64,000 nucleotides of DNA from Halocaridina rubra (Eukaryota; Arthropoda; Malacostraca; Decapoda; Atyidae). Where the stretch lies: positions 1 through 64,000 of the forward strand of contig JAXCGZ010002303.1 in assembly GCA_037179515.1 (NCBI GenBank), in the 5' to 3' direction. Shown piece by piece: positions 1 to 14,413 of this stretch. The notes beneath the pieces are model-generated. The model was not told where the DNA came from. It did not search any database and saw nothing but the letters and a program-made list of their open reading frames with translations. Within the stretch, counting starts at the first letter, position 1. Every line of letters starts with the position of its first letter. A program made the position numbers and the translations under genes.

Positions 1-2355
<2,355 letters not shown>

Positions 2356-2370
2356 TATTTTAATTATCCA

Positions 2371-2440
2371 CGAAAATTTTTTTTATATCATGGGACTCGA
2401 ACTCGCGTCGCAAGCTACAAAATTAAACTGCCCTACTTAT
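2371..2440 (-). repeat. tRNA-like SINE head fragment
   Basis: On the minus strand there is a B-box-like GAGTTCGAGTCCCATGA followed by a T-rich stretch, next to the (AT)n tract. The arrangement resembles the tRNA-like element at 53.4-54.0 kb, which also sits beside (AT)n. Too short and too diverged to be sure. Confidence 0.3.
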
Positions 2441-3105
2441 AGACACATACACAAATATATATGAATAAATGAACATATTTTATTTTTTTTTATTTCATAT
2501 TAGTTTTCAATAGCTTGGGGGCGGATCTGATCATATAGATGTAAAAAAAGATTATTATTAAGGGTGCGTTCACTATACATTTTTCCACAACTCCTTAGCC
2601 TTATTTTGCATTTTATCCATTATAACTTACTTCACTATTATATTTAATATTATCATCAAATTAAAATATACTTTTCTGTAATATTCTGTATTGTTTATAT
2701 TTATCTTAGATGTGTTCCATATAACAATGAAAGAATCAAAAGGGAACATATTTTATGCAATAATAAATTTCTTCGCTGACAGAAGAAGATCACAACAACA
2801 ACACCCGTCTGTTGAAATCGTCATCCTCATAAAAATGGTTCGTATTTTCGTTATAAATCTCTCGAAATTTAAATTTCGTATAGATTTTGATTATTTCTAT
2901 TGTTTTTCTGACAACTGGGAATGAAATCTACTCGTCGAGTACTTGGGAATATATTAATAAAAACTCGATATACGATTAATTTCCCTTAAGCCTAAAGGAA
3001 GAGCAAAGAGCACCAAAGGCATATATTTCCTGTTATTTATTATCGAAATGTCGGCTAATTTCCTATATATTTGCATATACTATACCCATAAGTATTCGTA
3101 TTCTG
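2441..3105. other. no gene recognised
   Basis: AT-rich sequence with no reading frame that resembles a known protein and no clear repeat. Confidence 0.5.
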
Positions 3106-3107
3106 GG

Positions 3108-3195
3108 GTGGCCGAGTCAGAGCACACAGTTACTTGAAGCCAAATTCAATGCACGGTATCACTGGATACTCTATATGGGCAATTCGAGCCGTGGG
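3108..3195 (+). repeat. possible tRNA-derived SINE head
   Basis: Contains GGTGGCCGAGTCAGAGCAC, similar to the A box of Leu/Ser tRNAs, and AATTCGAGCCG about 60 bp later, similar to a B box. It abuts the LINE 3' fragment that starts at 3196. No cloverleaf can be drawn with confidence, so it is more likely a decayed SINE than a tRNA gene. Confidence 0.3.
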
Positions 3196-3320
3196 GGGGT
3201 AATTACCTAATTGTGTTTACGGGAAAGAGCCATACAATTGTAACTCCCCGTCTCCTGGTCCGTTCCATTTTTGTACGCAGTTTTACTTATCGTATTTGCC
3301 CTTAAAACTATGAATTGAGG
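3196..3320 (-). mobile_element. CR1-like LINE 3'-end fragment
   Basis: On the minus strand this matches the last about 120 bp of the LINE at 1-2217: the end of the ORF, the CGGGAAGAGCC-like 3' UTR core (here as ACGGGAAAGAGCC on the plus strand) and the AATTAGGTAATT terminal repeat. Strongly 5'-truncated. Confidence 0.8.
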
Positions 3321-3829
3321 GTAAAATTTTAGAAGAGGGGATTATTCTCTTCTAATACAATTTGGAATTACACTTCGGGCAGTTCAAAGATATTAGTAAA
3401 GTGCCGTGCTCACGAAAAAATATGATTGCTTGGTCGTGTTTACCGTAAAATTTACCATGAAGTTTTAGCAGTTACGGAAAAATATTCATAACTACAACCG
3501 GTACCAAGACGAATCGGATTGGCCATTATACCAAGATGAGTAAAAAGAATATGAAGAAAAAACGTTCATGATTGGCTGAAAAGGACCAGTAATAATAAAG
3601 CTTAAAAAATTAGCCCATAATGCATTTCCAAAAAACAAAAGACAATAAAGAAATGTATCGAGTTCCATAATGAATTAGAAAAGAAACAAAATCGCATCCG
3701 GAGCTAATATGTGTGACAGTGTTAACGACTTCTAGACTATGTTAACAAACCAAAATTGGCCTATTTTTGAAATTTGTCCCTTCATTGTTAAGAGGCTGCA
3801 CCTGGTAAATATGGGGTTCATTATTATTG

Positions 3830-4085
3830 TCTTAGCTTCAGTATATGACCTATAGTTCTAGAGACAGCCATATCAACATATCGATCCCCATCTACTCTTA
3901 CATAACCATGAAATAATTTAAAAACCATCACCATCCCCCTCCTTCTTCCAGCTTCAGGTGATGGTAAGTCTGATTTCCATAGCCTCTCCTCATAGAGATT
4001 GCGTATTTCTGTCACCAGTTATGTTGCATGTCTTTGAACTTTTTCCAGCTTGTTTATGTGCTTTCTGTTGGAATTAGCGTGACCC
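3830..4085 (-). mobile_element. CR1-like LINE C-terminal fragment
   Basis: Minus-strand translation gives the C-terminal region of the LINE ORF2 (motifs EIRNLYEERL, VFKLFHGYVRVDGDRY and GHILKLRQ). It has several substitutions and ends abruptly on both sides. Possibly part of the same old insertion as 3196-3320, separated by about 500 bp of other DNA. Confidence 0.75.
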
Positions 4086-4842
4086 TTTTCTACCAAGAAC
4101 CATAGAGAGGCAAATTGGCTTCCGGTGAATGTATGTGCTTTGACTTGGCCACCTCCCTCTCCCTTGGATAGTACGGTCATTGTACCCATCATCCGGTAGT
4201 GTTTATGGCTCTTCAGGTTAAATTGATTACAAACGTTTTTCACCTTGATGAGTTATCTTCAAGTCGAAAATGTTTCCATGATACAATTGTCCCTAATTTA
4301 CTGGTTGCCTATATGCTACACACGTGCATCTTAGAATGTGACTGGGTTAAGTTAGGGATTTTTTTTTTTTTTTTTTGCTGAGCTGTAACATTTCTGGTTT
4401 TTATTGAAGTACGTTGTGTTACATAATGGTAATTAGTATCTTGTAGACATTTATTTTTGACTGAGATCTCCTTGTTTTAACCTGGCATATTAGACGTTCT
4501 GTTACCTTTATTAATGCCAATTGTGGACGAGTTCTATGTAAAAAAAAAAAAACTATTTTCCTTGTCTTGAATAAATATGTATTTTGTGTCACTATTACTG
4601 TCTCAATTTGGGGGCGGACGCAAACTAAAACTGGATGCCCATTCTAATGCCTCGCTGCAGTCTTTACTTGGGTGCCCCACCTCCCAAGTCGAGCATTATG
4701 GTATGGCAGTCCCCTTATATGCCAGCAGCATCTGGTATAAAAAGTGGTGTTCTCAACGGGGTATGCCATTGGCATGTTATATTGATGGTAAATGATACTT
4801 ATTATGGATTTCAATATTGTACAGAGAAGTTGTAAGAGAGTA
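4086..4842. other. unresolved DNA with a GC-richer patch
   Basis: No recognised coding sequence. It holds a 17-base T run near 4360 and a GC-richer patch at about 4608-4790. That patch contains GGTATAAAAAG near 4735 and, 45 bp on, an ATG (4785-4787) followed at once by GTAAAT. Because the first AP2S1 exon should end exactly in ATG before a donor site, this is a possible promoter and first exon (see findings). It is not proven. Confidence 0.3.
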
Positions 4843-5060
4843 CAGACGTCCCCCAACTTAAGAATTAGTTACATTTAGAACGGCTGTTCTTATCCTGAAT
4901 TGTTCTTAAGTTGATATTTTGTGTGTACAGTACTGTATTAGGTGTACAGTATTTGTCTACCAAACATTGCTACATAAGAAACTTGTGTTAGAACTTACTA
5001 CATTTGCTATTTTACCCTGAGGACATAATGCAGGTTTGTACGTCTCTTGAAACGTTGGAA
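4843..5060 (+). mobile_element. Tigger-like MITE fragment
   Basis: Begins with TA then CAGACGTCCCCCAACTTAAG, the same kind of end as the 309-bp MITEs at 27240 and 39788. The body matches 63514-63735 (shared ACAGTACTGTATTRGGTGTAC and TTCTTAAGTTGATATTTTGT-like stretches). The second terminal repeat is not seen. It lies in the first intron of AP2S1 or just upstream of the gene. Confidence 0.6.
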
Positions 5061-5194
5061 CCATCCATAATTTGCTGCATTATAATGGTAGACTGCATAG
5101 GCACTGCCCTTTTCATATGTTCTTTTCTCTGGATGTCAATATATTGGATGTTCATAAGTTATGGAGGGTCTTTATATTCTGTCTCTGGTTTCAG

Positions 5195-6938
5195 ATTCGC
5201 TTTATATTAATTCAGAATCGTGCAGGGAAGACCCGCTTGGCAAAGTGGTACATGAATTTTGATGACGACGAGAAACAGAAATTGATTGAGGAAGTCCATG
5301 CTGTGGTCACTGTTCGAGACGCAAAGCACACCAACTTTGTGGAGGTAACTATAATGAATATACTTGCCAAATCAGTGAAATATATACCGTATAGTAAAAA
5401 ATATTTTTAATATATTACATTGTCCTGTAATGACAATTAATATGCAAATCACACAATGCCAGTCAAATATAGCTAGGTTATTAAAGTTTTAGTAGCTAGT
5501 TGGAATATATTTGTAATTATGATATTCATGTAAAACATCTAGATTTATATAATTTCTTGTAGCATATCTGTATATGCACAGCACTGAAAATTTATTGTCT
5601 GATGAACCTTTCCTCTAATATAAGATTTATTTATAAATTACCTTGAATACTGTTGATACCAATAATTAATATCCTGACTCTTACTTAAATTATCATTATT
5701 TTTCATACATTTTCTTTGAGGTACCATTAACATCAAGTATGGATATGAAATGGATTTTATATTCTATTCTTTCAGTTCCGCAACTTCAAAATTGTATACA
5801 GGCGTTATGCTGGACTGTATTTTTGTATATGCGTAGATATTGCTGACAATAATTTAGCCTATTTAGAAGCCATTCATAATTTTGTGGAGGTTCTTAATGA
5901 ATACTTCCATAATGTGTGTGAGTTGGATTTGGTCTTCAATTTTTATAAGGTACGTCTTCTTTCCTTACTATTGAGAGATTCTTATATATCAGTATATTTT
6001 TCTTCGATTTATTGTGGCTGCTAGTGCTGGATGGTAGAATGAACAACTTTGATTCGTCAGGTCATTGGCCCAAGACCCGCCACTTTCTGAAGTTATAAAG
6101 GGCATTCACTCAGGATAACGGTTACACTGTCAAACCAAAGCCCTTTAACTGGGGGCACCGTCCCAGCCTTTACTAAGAAAAGGTGGTCTGTGACTGTACA
6201 GAATCATTTTTGTTGGAGTAACTGACAAAAGTGTTAGAGAATTAAAATATGGAGCTCCAAAACCACCTGGCTCTCACTAAATAAACCCTAGCGTTAATTC
6301 CCCACGATGACTTGCGCAGCTTGTTTTTGCCGGAGCACTATACAGTATTGTATACCAGTAGTGGATACTAACTCCCTATATTAAATGAGTACACTATTAG
6401 TCTGTGGTAAAACAGAGTCTTCATTAGCATGTTATTTAATTAGAGCAAAAATTCCATCCTGCAGGTATCTTTTATTTGCTGTACTCAAGAACCCCAAAGT
6501 GTAATTATTTTTCCTTCCTAGTTAACAGTAATTTGTTCTCCTTATCTATTCTGAATTCCCCCTGAAGGGAGGGGGAAAAAATATCTCATCCATGTACCCC
6601 TGCGTGTTGTAAAAGTCGACTAAATGGGGTGGAGTAAGGGGACTGAGTATCCTCTCGGGTGGAGCAAGGGGACTGAGAATCCTCTCAGTATTTTCTTCCC
6701 ACAGAGTGTAAAATTTTATTGCATTGACTGAACCTCCCTCATAAGGGGGATTATGGCTTTTGTATATAAATAGAAATATCTATTCTTAAGGCTTTTCCAT
6801 TGTCAAGCATAATTGTTTCGTCACTTGTCGTTACAGGCTTATAGCGTTGTAGATGAAATGTTCCTGGCAGGTGAAATACGCGAGACGAGCCAAACGAAAG
6901 TTCTCAAACAGTTGCTCATGCTGAACTCACTCGAATAG
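5195..6938 (+). CDS. AP2S1: AP-2 complex subunit sigma (clathrin adaptor small chain)
   Basis: Small (sigma-2) chain of the AP-2 adaptor, which links clathrin to cargo and PIP2-rich plasma membrane during endocytosis. Three exons are seen: 5195-5344, 5776-5949 and 6837-6938. They are bounded by AG and GT, phase 0 at each join, and encode 50, 58 and 33 codons. With the initiator Met from an upstream exon this gives 142 aa, the usual length of the family. The protein starts [19 protein letters not shown], has the [14 protein letters not shown] strand and the [20 protein letters not shown] helix, and ends [11 protein letters not shown]. The family is extremely conserved; the notable local change is VDIADNNL where VDVNDNNL is usual. 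Intron 1 holds no element I recognise, and intron 2 carries a SINE at 6040-6200. The exon with the start codon is not certain; 4785-4787 is one candidate. Confidence 0.97.
6040..6200 (+). repeat. tRNA-derived SINE, family A, diverged copy
   Basis: Shares the family A body: GGGCATTCACTCAGGATAACG, then a CAAACCAAAGCCCTT-like stretch, GGCACCGTCCCAGCC and AAGAAAAGGTGGTCTGTGAC. The tRNA-like head is poor. It lies in the second AP2S1 intron of the visible exons, sense to the gene. Confidence 0.7.
6595..6690 (-). repeat. dispersed GCGACTAAAAG-type repeat fragment
   Basis: CCCTGCGTGTTGTAAAAGTC is the reverse complement of the GACACGCAGGGAATACGG-type segment at 51.6 kb and of the tandem units at 60.4-60.7 kb. 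It is followed by two near-identical copies of about 31 bp (GGGTGGAGYAAGGGGACTGA type) at 6630-6690. Confidence 0.6.
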
Positions 6939-9900
6939 TGCTTTTCATTTGCTGAACTGTTGTTATTTGTATTACACCTTTGAAACTGGTTATGAAAATG
7001 GATTATTTTTTAGTTTATTCAAAGTATATTTTTTGAAGCTAATTCAGGTTTGACATACTCATGTACAGTACGTTTGTGTGCTTGAAAATTTTTTTGTTTA
7101 TTTTTTTCTCAAATTTGTATAGAAAAATGAACCACATTTTATGCGTCATTATTAGACCCTGTTATGGTGGCAAACACGTTCAGAATATGACTGGAGACTT
7201 AAGGCTGGATGTCTATCTAAGTACCCCATGGTGGGCTCTGTATCCTATCTATCAACTCCCGAGTCAGGTATATTGACCAAATGGCTACCATAGTCCCCAC
7301 AGTGTTGTATAATATAGGAATAAATTATTATCAGTTGCAAATTACAAGTATCAATAGTGTAGCATTTTACCATATATCACCAAAATTCCATTTCTTAAAT
7401 CATTGAAAAACTTCCCCAGTTTACTTTTTATTTTTTTCACTTGGGTACAAAAATGTCAAGAAAGTTTTATTGATTTAAAAAAAAAAAGTCGATGGTTCTA
7501 GAGCATACGATTATGCATGTATATATCACAGAAACAATGCATTGAAGATCTGGATTTACTTGTATGTATGAGTATTATGTCTGACCTCACATGTAAGAGG
7601 AGTTTAACATGACTATAATTTTGATTACTTTAGTCTTGACATAATTTCCTCCTGAAAAATTACTTATTGTATTGTAATCTTTCCATGTTATGGAAAAAGT
7701 TGCATTTAGATAAGTTTAGCAACTATTCATTTAAAGAGTTGCTTTAAGACTATAATTTGTATACAATCAATGGTACATCCAGTTTCATTCGTATACATAT
7801 TGCAATGACTATATTAATTATGGAGGAGTGTAATTCTCTCAATTGGATTTTTCAAGAAGTTGGAGTCCATGACTATATATTGCTTCTCTAACAAATATCT
7901 AAGAACCTCGTAAATTCTGTAGTGTTCCAGGTACATAAGAATATTTGGATTTTCTATTGTAACAATTGAATATGTACATCTAGTTCTGTTTATCTTAGGA
8001 TTTTGTTGACTTGTATGTAAGATAATATTGCTTGATTGTAAATTTTGTATACTTTATTTCGTTATTAGAGATATGCCTTAGCAAGGATCTCAAGAATTTT
8101 ACGATACTATACTGGATTAAGCGGGATTTTATTTACTTAAAGTTGTATGGAATAAAATTCTATTTGTTTTTACGTCATCACACGGTTATAAGGTGATGAA
8201 ATGAGAGATTTCTTTGTGAAGTATTTTGTATTGCAGCATGATTTATATATTAAGCTGACATGCTGAGAGTTACTTCAGAATGTATTATTTACTATAATTC
8301 ATGGAGTCTAGTGAAAAATTATCCATTTATGAAATATTCAAAGGCATATGTTAATTAAATTTGACAGAATATTTTGGACAGATAGCAATTCATATGTTGA
8401 CAGTTTTCTAACATTTTGGTGATATAAGATGGTATTTGTTTTTTTATATATCAGACTTTGCTAATATTTTATAATTTTTAGCTGAAAGTCGCATTTGAAA
8501 ATATAATCATTTATGGTATAGAGTTCCATCTGACTGCATCAACTTTTCTATCTTGAGAAATTCTCCTGTGATGGGGAAATTAAGGCTGGATTATTAGGGT
8601 ATAATTTTCTCTCCATTACAGTATAATAATTTGTTGTAATAGTATTAGTTTCATTATTTATCTCTTGCTATTTGGGGAAGAGACTTAATCATTGGTATAT
8701 CTTGCTTGTCATGTGAAGTTGACTAAGAATAGAAATACTTAGGACTGAATTCCATCTATTGCATTTTTTTTATTTTTACCATAGAACAGATAATAAAAGC
8801 TGTAAGGAAGAGTTGCACCCTTGTGTCTCTTGTTATAATTTTGAGCACCTTACAGGCTTGAGCGGGATATGGCTTTGTGTTTTCAGTAATATAAATCCTG
8901 TTAATATTTTGTTCATACCATGAAAGTTAGACAAAAATTAATCTGTTCTTGTATTCCCTACTTGCAAAAAGGAATTCAGAGCTAGGGTTCGCTAACCCAT
9001 CCTCTTCATTAATTTCTTTCTACTAAACCATAGTCATAAAGAGGTGTGATGGGCTGAGAAGCTGTGCTAATTGCATTTATTTGTTATAAAATTTGTAAGA
9101 AATTTGATATAATGAATCATTTGCCATTTTGCTTCTATAACTACTTGCACATGACCTTTTATTATCATTACGGGAAGACAAAATAACGGTTGGGAATTAC
9201 TTTGCTCCAATCTTTAGCACAATTAAAAATGAAGCACATTTTTTTTTATATTAAAGAGGCTCTTCTTATGTAGTTATGAATGGTATAACTTACAATTACC
9301 CCACTAGTGCTGCCTCTTTTAAAATGCCTGAGTTTTTAAATAATTATTTTCTTTCACATATAAGAGCATAGAAATGTAAGATTTTGATTATGATTAAATA
9401 GGGTATATAAATTGGACAAATAGTAATATACAATATATGTGTTCATTACTTATACAGTATTATATCGAGATCCTTCATAAGGCAACATTCCATCTGGATA
9501 TTTATGAATGTGTACTGTTACGTAATGTTGTTTAATGATAAGAGTTAGAATTGAATGTAATGTATCGATAATTCTGTGTTCACAAGAGACTGAGTAAAGT
9601 AAGAGAGATATGTGTCTTATCGTATTTTTGTAGCCTTTTGAATGTAAATAGTATTCTCTACTCTTCAAGATAAATACAGTATATAGATTTGGGTGTATAT
9701 ACACATTTATAAAATTATTCTGAGAATAGCAAAAAGACACACCACAGAAAAAGTATAATAATTACTATATCCCATTTTTTGTTACATCCTTTGTACTTGT
9801 AGTAAATCACTATTACTAATTTTCTTGTTTGGGACATTGAGTCTACGAAGTTCTGTGTTTGATATCCTGCGCAAGTTCTGGTCAAGGATTAGCTAATAAG

Positions 9901-11430
9901 AGGCAGTGAGTAGCTGCTTAACCATCAAAGAGTTAGTCTTATTCCTGGGTTTCATTCAGGCAGATGTCCATGATCTTTCTCTGTTTTTGTATTATAGTTA
10001 CACAGTCTTTGTGTTATATCCAGGTTCTACGGTGGGCATTTTCCATTAGTTTTGTCGTTCCCTATTGTGAGTGGCATTTTGACGATTGTATCGCTAATTT
10101 CTACTACAGTTTCAAAGGTAACTATCTCATCTAACTGAATAATGTGTAGTGTGGATAGCTGGCTATTTCATAGTTATCCAGAAATTATGGAGCTGCTTCA
10201 CTAGCGACAAGAATAGGATCGAGATTGAATGAAGACCAAGGTATGAGTTTAGATCAAGATTAGGAGATTAGGGTGTGTGGATTCCCATGCTCTCCCAATA
10301 GTGTTAGGATTTTTGAGTTCCCATTCTCTCCTTCCAGTCTGTTAGGGTTTTTGGGTTATCGGGTGTGATTTTTAGTTGCTATCTAGTATACTGTTTAGTT
10401 ACTTGGACTCAGATTGGCTGAACAGCCCAAGAAATGCTTATTTACACTTGTCAGTCAGTCTCTCAACTATATGATGTTTGAACTGACAACCAGAGGATTA
10501 AATCCAGTGATTAATGATTATTATTCTTTACAGCGAGATGTGACAATGTTAGGATTGGTTGTCAAGAAATTTGTATTTGTTGACACGACTTTGCCATTTT
10601 CGTCACTACCATGTGAAGACCAGTGAAGTTAGATTTAATGGAATAACCTATATGAAGTATATTAGTGCCAAGTACCCTGTATTTGTTTTGATGTTTTGAT
10701 TTTTTTTTTATTTATATAATAATAATAAAAATCAGAGGATGATATTTATTTACTATCTATTTGTCTTATACGTCTTGATATCTTGGAGTTGGGCATGGAG
10801 TTCCATCACACTTGATATAAGACGAAAAGCAGCCAACAGGATTAAAGCGAGTGAATAACTTTACCTCTCCTAAATGTGGCTATATACTTACTGTAGACAG
10901 CTCTAATAATTTGCTCAAAACAAACTTTTGCCCATATGCTAATATGACCTGACTAAATACATAGCTATAATAGTATAAAGAAAAAGAAATAATTCTTATA
11001 AAATATGTCATATCTTGGCAGCATCAGCAAGGTGGTCATGGATGTAGATAAAAAATTGGAAGTACCTGGTCATCAGGCACATATTTAAATGTCAGGAGAA
11101 AAAGCTCCAACCTATGGCTTCGATATCCCATTTAGTTTGGTCCCTGGGGCCAGAATTAAAAAACAGTAGGCAATTTAATATATATAAAGTTAACTTTACA
11201 TCAATGTCTATAGACTTTGTTATAATTGACTGACTCTAGATGCAGACAATGTTTTATAATGAACAACCTAATACAATATAACTATTTAATGAATAAAAAG
11301 TTAAACCCTAAAGATTGCTAATAACGACTGTCTAGAAAATTGTTTGAAAATTAACAAGATTTTATAGTGAGATCTAGTTAAATTATGACTACAAACACTT
11401 TTTATTGGTTTGTGTGTTTTTTTTTCTTAT
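6939..11430. other. AP2S1 3' UTR and intergenic DNA
   Basis: AT-rich sequence without a recognisable coding region. Part must be the AP2S1 3' UTR. AATAAA-like hexamers occur near 7317 and 8151, but I cannot tell which is used. Around 10265-10355 a segment of about 60 bp (TGCTCTCCC...GTTAGGATTTTTG) is imperfectly duplicated. The stretch 9835-9945 has weak similarity to the SINE-like sequence at 33.9 kb. Confidence 0.5.
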
Positions 11431-11434
11431 GAGT

Positions 11435-13110
11435 GACACCGGGAGAGGCAGAAACTGCCCTCATTAATAAAGGCCCAGGCACGAGAAAATACCAAGACGA
11501 AGGAAAAGAAAAAGGTTAAGGGCAAGGCAGAGATGAGGTAATGTCACACAAGGGAAAACGACAGACAAAAAAAAATAGTCAAAGTACCGAGGACCAGAGA
11601 TATGGAGAACCAGGCCCTAAGATAACGATAGATCTGCTTTTTGAAGGATGAAAGGTCATAAGAATTAGGAAAGACAGAAGGAGGAAGAGAGTACCAGAGT
11701 CTAGAGGTAGATGGGAAGAAACAGTCGCTGCACTGACCAATCCGCGAGCTACAAATCTCCACACAGTACCTGTGAGATGAGGCCGCTTGGCGAGTGTTAC
11801 GCGGCCTCGACAGTGGGGGAGGGATGCAACTCGCCAACTCATCAGAAGCAGCGATAGAAAAGAGAGAGGGAAGATACCTTACGGCGAAGAGAGAGAAAAT
11901 ATAGATTAGAAGTAAGAGAAGGATTATTAATGAGTCTGACTGCTTTGGATTCAACCCTATCGAGGAGATAAGTATAAGAAGAAGCACCCCAGATGTGAGA
12001 GCAGTATTCTAAGCAGGGACGGATAAGACCTTTATAAATTTTAAGTACGGTAACTGTAAGGAGAAGAAATGACGAAAATGAAACAAAACCCCCAATTTTG
12101 GGGATGAAGAATTAGAAATTTGGATTATGTGATTCCTCCAAGACAATTTAGAGGCTATATGGATTCCTAATATGTTGATAGAATTAAGAGGGTAAATTTC
12201 GTTAGTTTCGAAGGCAGTAGGGTTGTCAGGAGGAGAAGATCATCAAGAGATAGCCAAAAACTGTGTCTTGGAGGCATTGAATTTAACTAAATTTTGAGTG
12301 CCCCACTCAGATACTCTCTGCAAATCGGAGGTGAGAGTAGAAGAAAGTGATACGAGACTGATTACGAGTAGTAGATGAAAGTTGTGAAGAAAAGGAAGAG
12401 GAAAAGTGAAGGGTAGAATCATCAGCAAAGGCATGAAGAAAAGAGGAAGATGGGGATTGTAGATGATCATTGATGAAGAGAAGGAACAGAGTAGGTGAAA
12501 GAACGGAGCCCTGTGGAACACCACTGGTAACAGAGAAAGGGCTAGATTTTGGGCCATCAACAACTATGGATATAAAACGGTCAGTAAGAAAACTGGAAAT
12601 CAGAGAACAGAAAAAAGGGGTAAAGCCATAGGCAGGGAGTTTGGCTAACAGAGCCTTGTGCCAGACTCTGTCAAAAGCCTTAGAGATATCTAGGGCGACA
12701 ACAATGGATTCCCCATAGTTTCTCAGAGAAGATGACCATGCATGAGTAAGATAGGATAGATCACCAGTGGATCTTGCCTTGCAGAAGCCGTACTGGTGAT
12801 CGGAGATAAGCGAGTTAGATTCAAGGCGTTTCAAGATGTGAGCATTGAGCAAAGTTTCGAAAACTTTATTAATAGAGGAAGTTAGGGCAATAGGTCGATA
12901 GTTTGAAGGAATAGAGCAGTCACCCTTCTTAGGAGCAGGTTGAACTACACCATGCTTCCAAGATGAAGGATAGACACTGCTTGAAAGAATGAGGCGAAAA
13001 AGACGGCAAAGCACGGGAGCCAGTTCATCTGCAAACTCCTTAAGAAACCTTGCAGGGATACCATCGGGACCAGATGCCTTGTTCGTCTTTAGCGAACGAA
13101 GAACAAGTGT
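11435..13110 (-). mobile_element. jockey-superfamily-like LINE, 5'-truncated
   Basis: The minus strand carries reverse transcriptase coding from about 13110 down to 12270, then a C-terminal region (12000-11660, including the RLWYSLPPSVFPNSYDLSSF motif). The 3' UTR ends in GGTGTCACTCATAAGAAAAA. The RT region holds PKKGDCSIPSNYRPIALTS, LDISKAFDRVWH, GVPQGSVLSPTLF and the FADD box (AFADDSTLHF). Frameshifts break the frame after the FADD box (near 12310) and again further on, so this copy is dead. Its 3' tail is shared with dispersed elements at 24990, 26585, 29825, 40612, 45975 and 54724. The family is clearly different from the CR1-like elements; the exact clade is not certain. Confidence 0.85.
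12307..13014 (-). pseudogene. reverse transcriptase fragment of the 11.4-13.1 kb LINE
   Basis: Open segment of 235 codons encoding RT motifs 1 to 5. These include NYRPIALTSSINKVFE, HQYGFCKARSTGD, DISKAFDRVWHKALLAKL, SGVPQGSVLSPTLFLLFIND and FADDSTL. After the FADD box the frame drifts into unrelated sequence, and the continuation (LVKFNASKTQFLAIS) is found in another frame at 12243-12330. This shows a frameshift. Confidence 0.85.
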
Positions 13111-13386
13111 AACTGAAGAAGGTAAATAACATAACCTTATTTTATATATTTATCAGTTACTATGGCTAATCTCTGTTTCCTGATAGACATTGATGCATTT
13201 TGAATTATTCCTATTATTGTTTTTCTTGGAAATGACTACTTTCGAAAGTAGGGGAAGGGAATAACACAAAAAATGGTGATTTCCGAGTAAGACAATTATC
13301 AGTATAATTCAAAACACATCGAAACATATTAGAAAAAATCATATACAGTACTAAAAAAATAGATGGAGTTCATAAAAAGAAGCTTT

Positions 13387-13388
13387 AC

Positions 13389-13419
<31 letters not shown>

Positions 13420-13432
13420 GTTTTTGTCCCTC

Positions 13433-13483
<51 letters not shown>

Positions 13484-13503
13484 ATTATTATTATTATTAT
13501 TAT
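13387..13503. repeat. (ATT)n microsatellite
   Basis: ATT trinucleotide tract interrupted once by GTTTTTGTCCCTC, just upstream of the 5' breakpoint of the RTE fragment. Confidence 0.95.
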
Positions 13504-13536
13504 CATATAACAATTAAGAAGTAAGTTGAGGGTGAA

Positions 13537-14412
13537 TATTGATTAAAGTAGTCATGAGATGCACGAAGAGTGTTAATGTTGGCAGAATGAATGTAGGAGT
13601 GACTAGGGAGTTGCTTGAAGAAGATGAGAGTTTTAAGTATCTGGGGTCACATGTATCAAGGGGTGGACGAGTGCATGTAAAGGTAAATCAAAGCATGAAG
13701 GAAGCAAGATGGGTTGAAAAGTGTAATGAGAAATAAATATTTGGGAATGAATGCAAAGAGAAAGATATATGAAGGTGTGATTGTACCGACAGCATTGTAT
13801 GGAGCAGAGACTTGGAATGCAAGAGAGGATGAAAGGAATAAGCTGAATGTAATGGAAATGATGTGTTTGAGAAACATGATTGGTGTATCTATAATCGATA
13901 GAGTAAGAAATGATGATGTCAGCCAGAGAACGGGTGTTGGAATGAAGCTGTCGGATAGGTTAGATCAGAGTGTGTTGATGTGGTTTGGACACATGTAAAG
14001 GATGAGTGATGAATGAATAGTGAAGAGATTGTGGAGTGCAGAAGTGATTGGAGTAAGGTCAAGAGGGAAACCTAGAATGAGATGGATGGATGGCATGAGA
14101 GCACTGAATGCACGTGGAAAGTTAGTGGAACAGGAAACACTGTGTGCAAGAGATAGGAATGAGTGAAGGAAGACTGGGCATAGATGACGCTGGCCAAAGG
14201 GATTTTTCGCACCTGCCAGCTCAGTGAACTGTGATGGATGGGTGTGAGGGGAGTTGCCATGTCATGAAGCGGTGGAGGTAAACCAGCAGCGGTTGTCGGG
14301 TCTCATTGCAGATTATCCTTGCCCACCTACGTTGTGGATGACCCAAGCAGGGTGGAAGGGAAGGAGAGGAGTAGCAACCCTTCATCCCCAAGGAACTGAG
14401 AGGAATGGTTGA
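13537..14412 (+). mobile_element. RTE-like LINE, 5'-truncated copy
   Basis: Plus-strand translation in two frames gives the C-terminal part of an RTE-type ORF: ESFKYLGSHVSRGG, then IYEGVIVPTALYGAETWNAR, MCLRNMIGVSIIDRVRNDDV, QRTGV and LSDRLDQSVLMWFGHM. A frameshift lies near 13715-13735. The 3' UTR runs on through GGGATTTTTCGCACCTGCC to CATCCCCAAGGAACTGAGAGG, near 14400. A second copy is inverted at 25160-25885, and tail pieces lie at 16495 and 31500. Confidence 0.85.
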
Positions 14413-14413
14413 G

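Noticed and set aside
2691..2924. 77-residue frame, possible small gene
   Set aside because: No similarity I recognise, AT-rich composition like surrounding DNA, no splice or promoter context.
9450..9740. 96-residue frame on the minus strand downstream of AP2S1
   Set aside because: Low complexity, no recognisable motif, antisense to probable UTR or intergenic DNA.
13387..13503. CRISPR-like direct repeats or bacterial content anywhere in the window
   Set aside because: All regular repeats are microsatellites or minisatellites without spacers; gene structure is intron-rich and animal-like.
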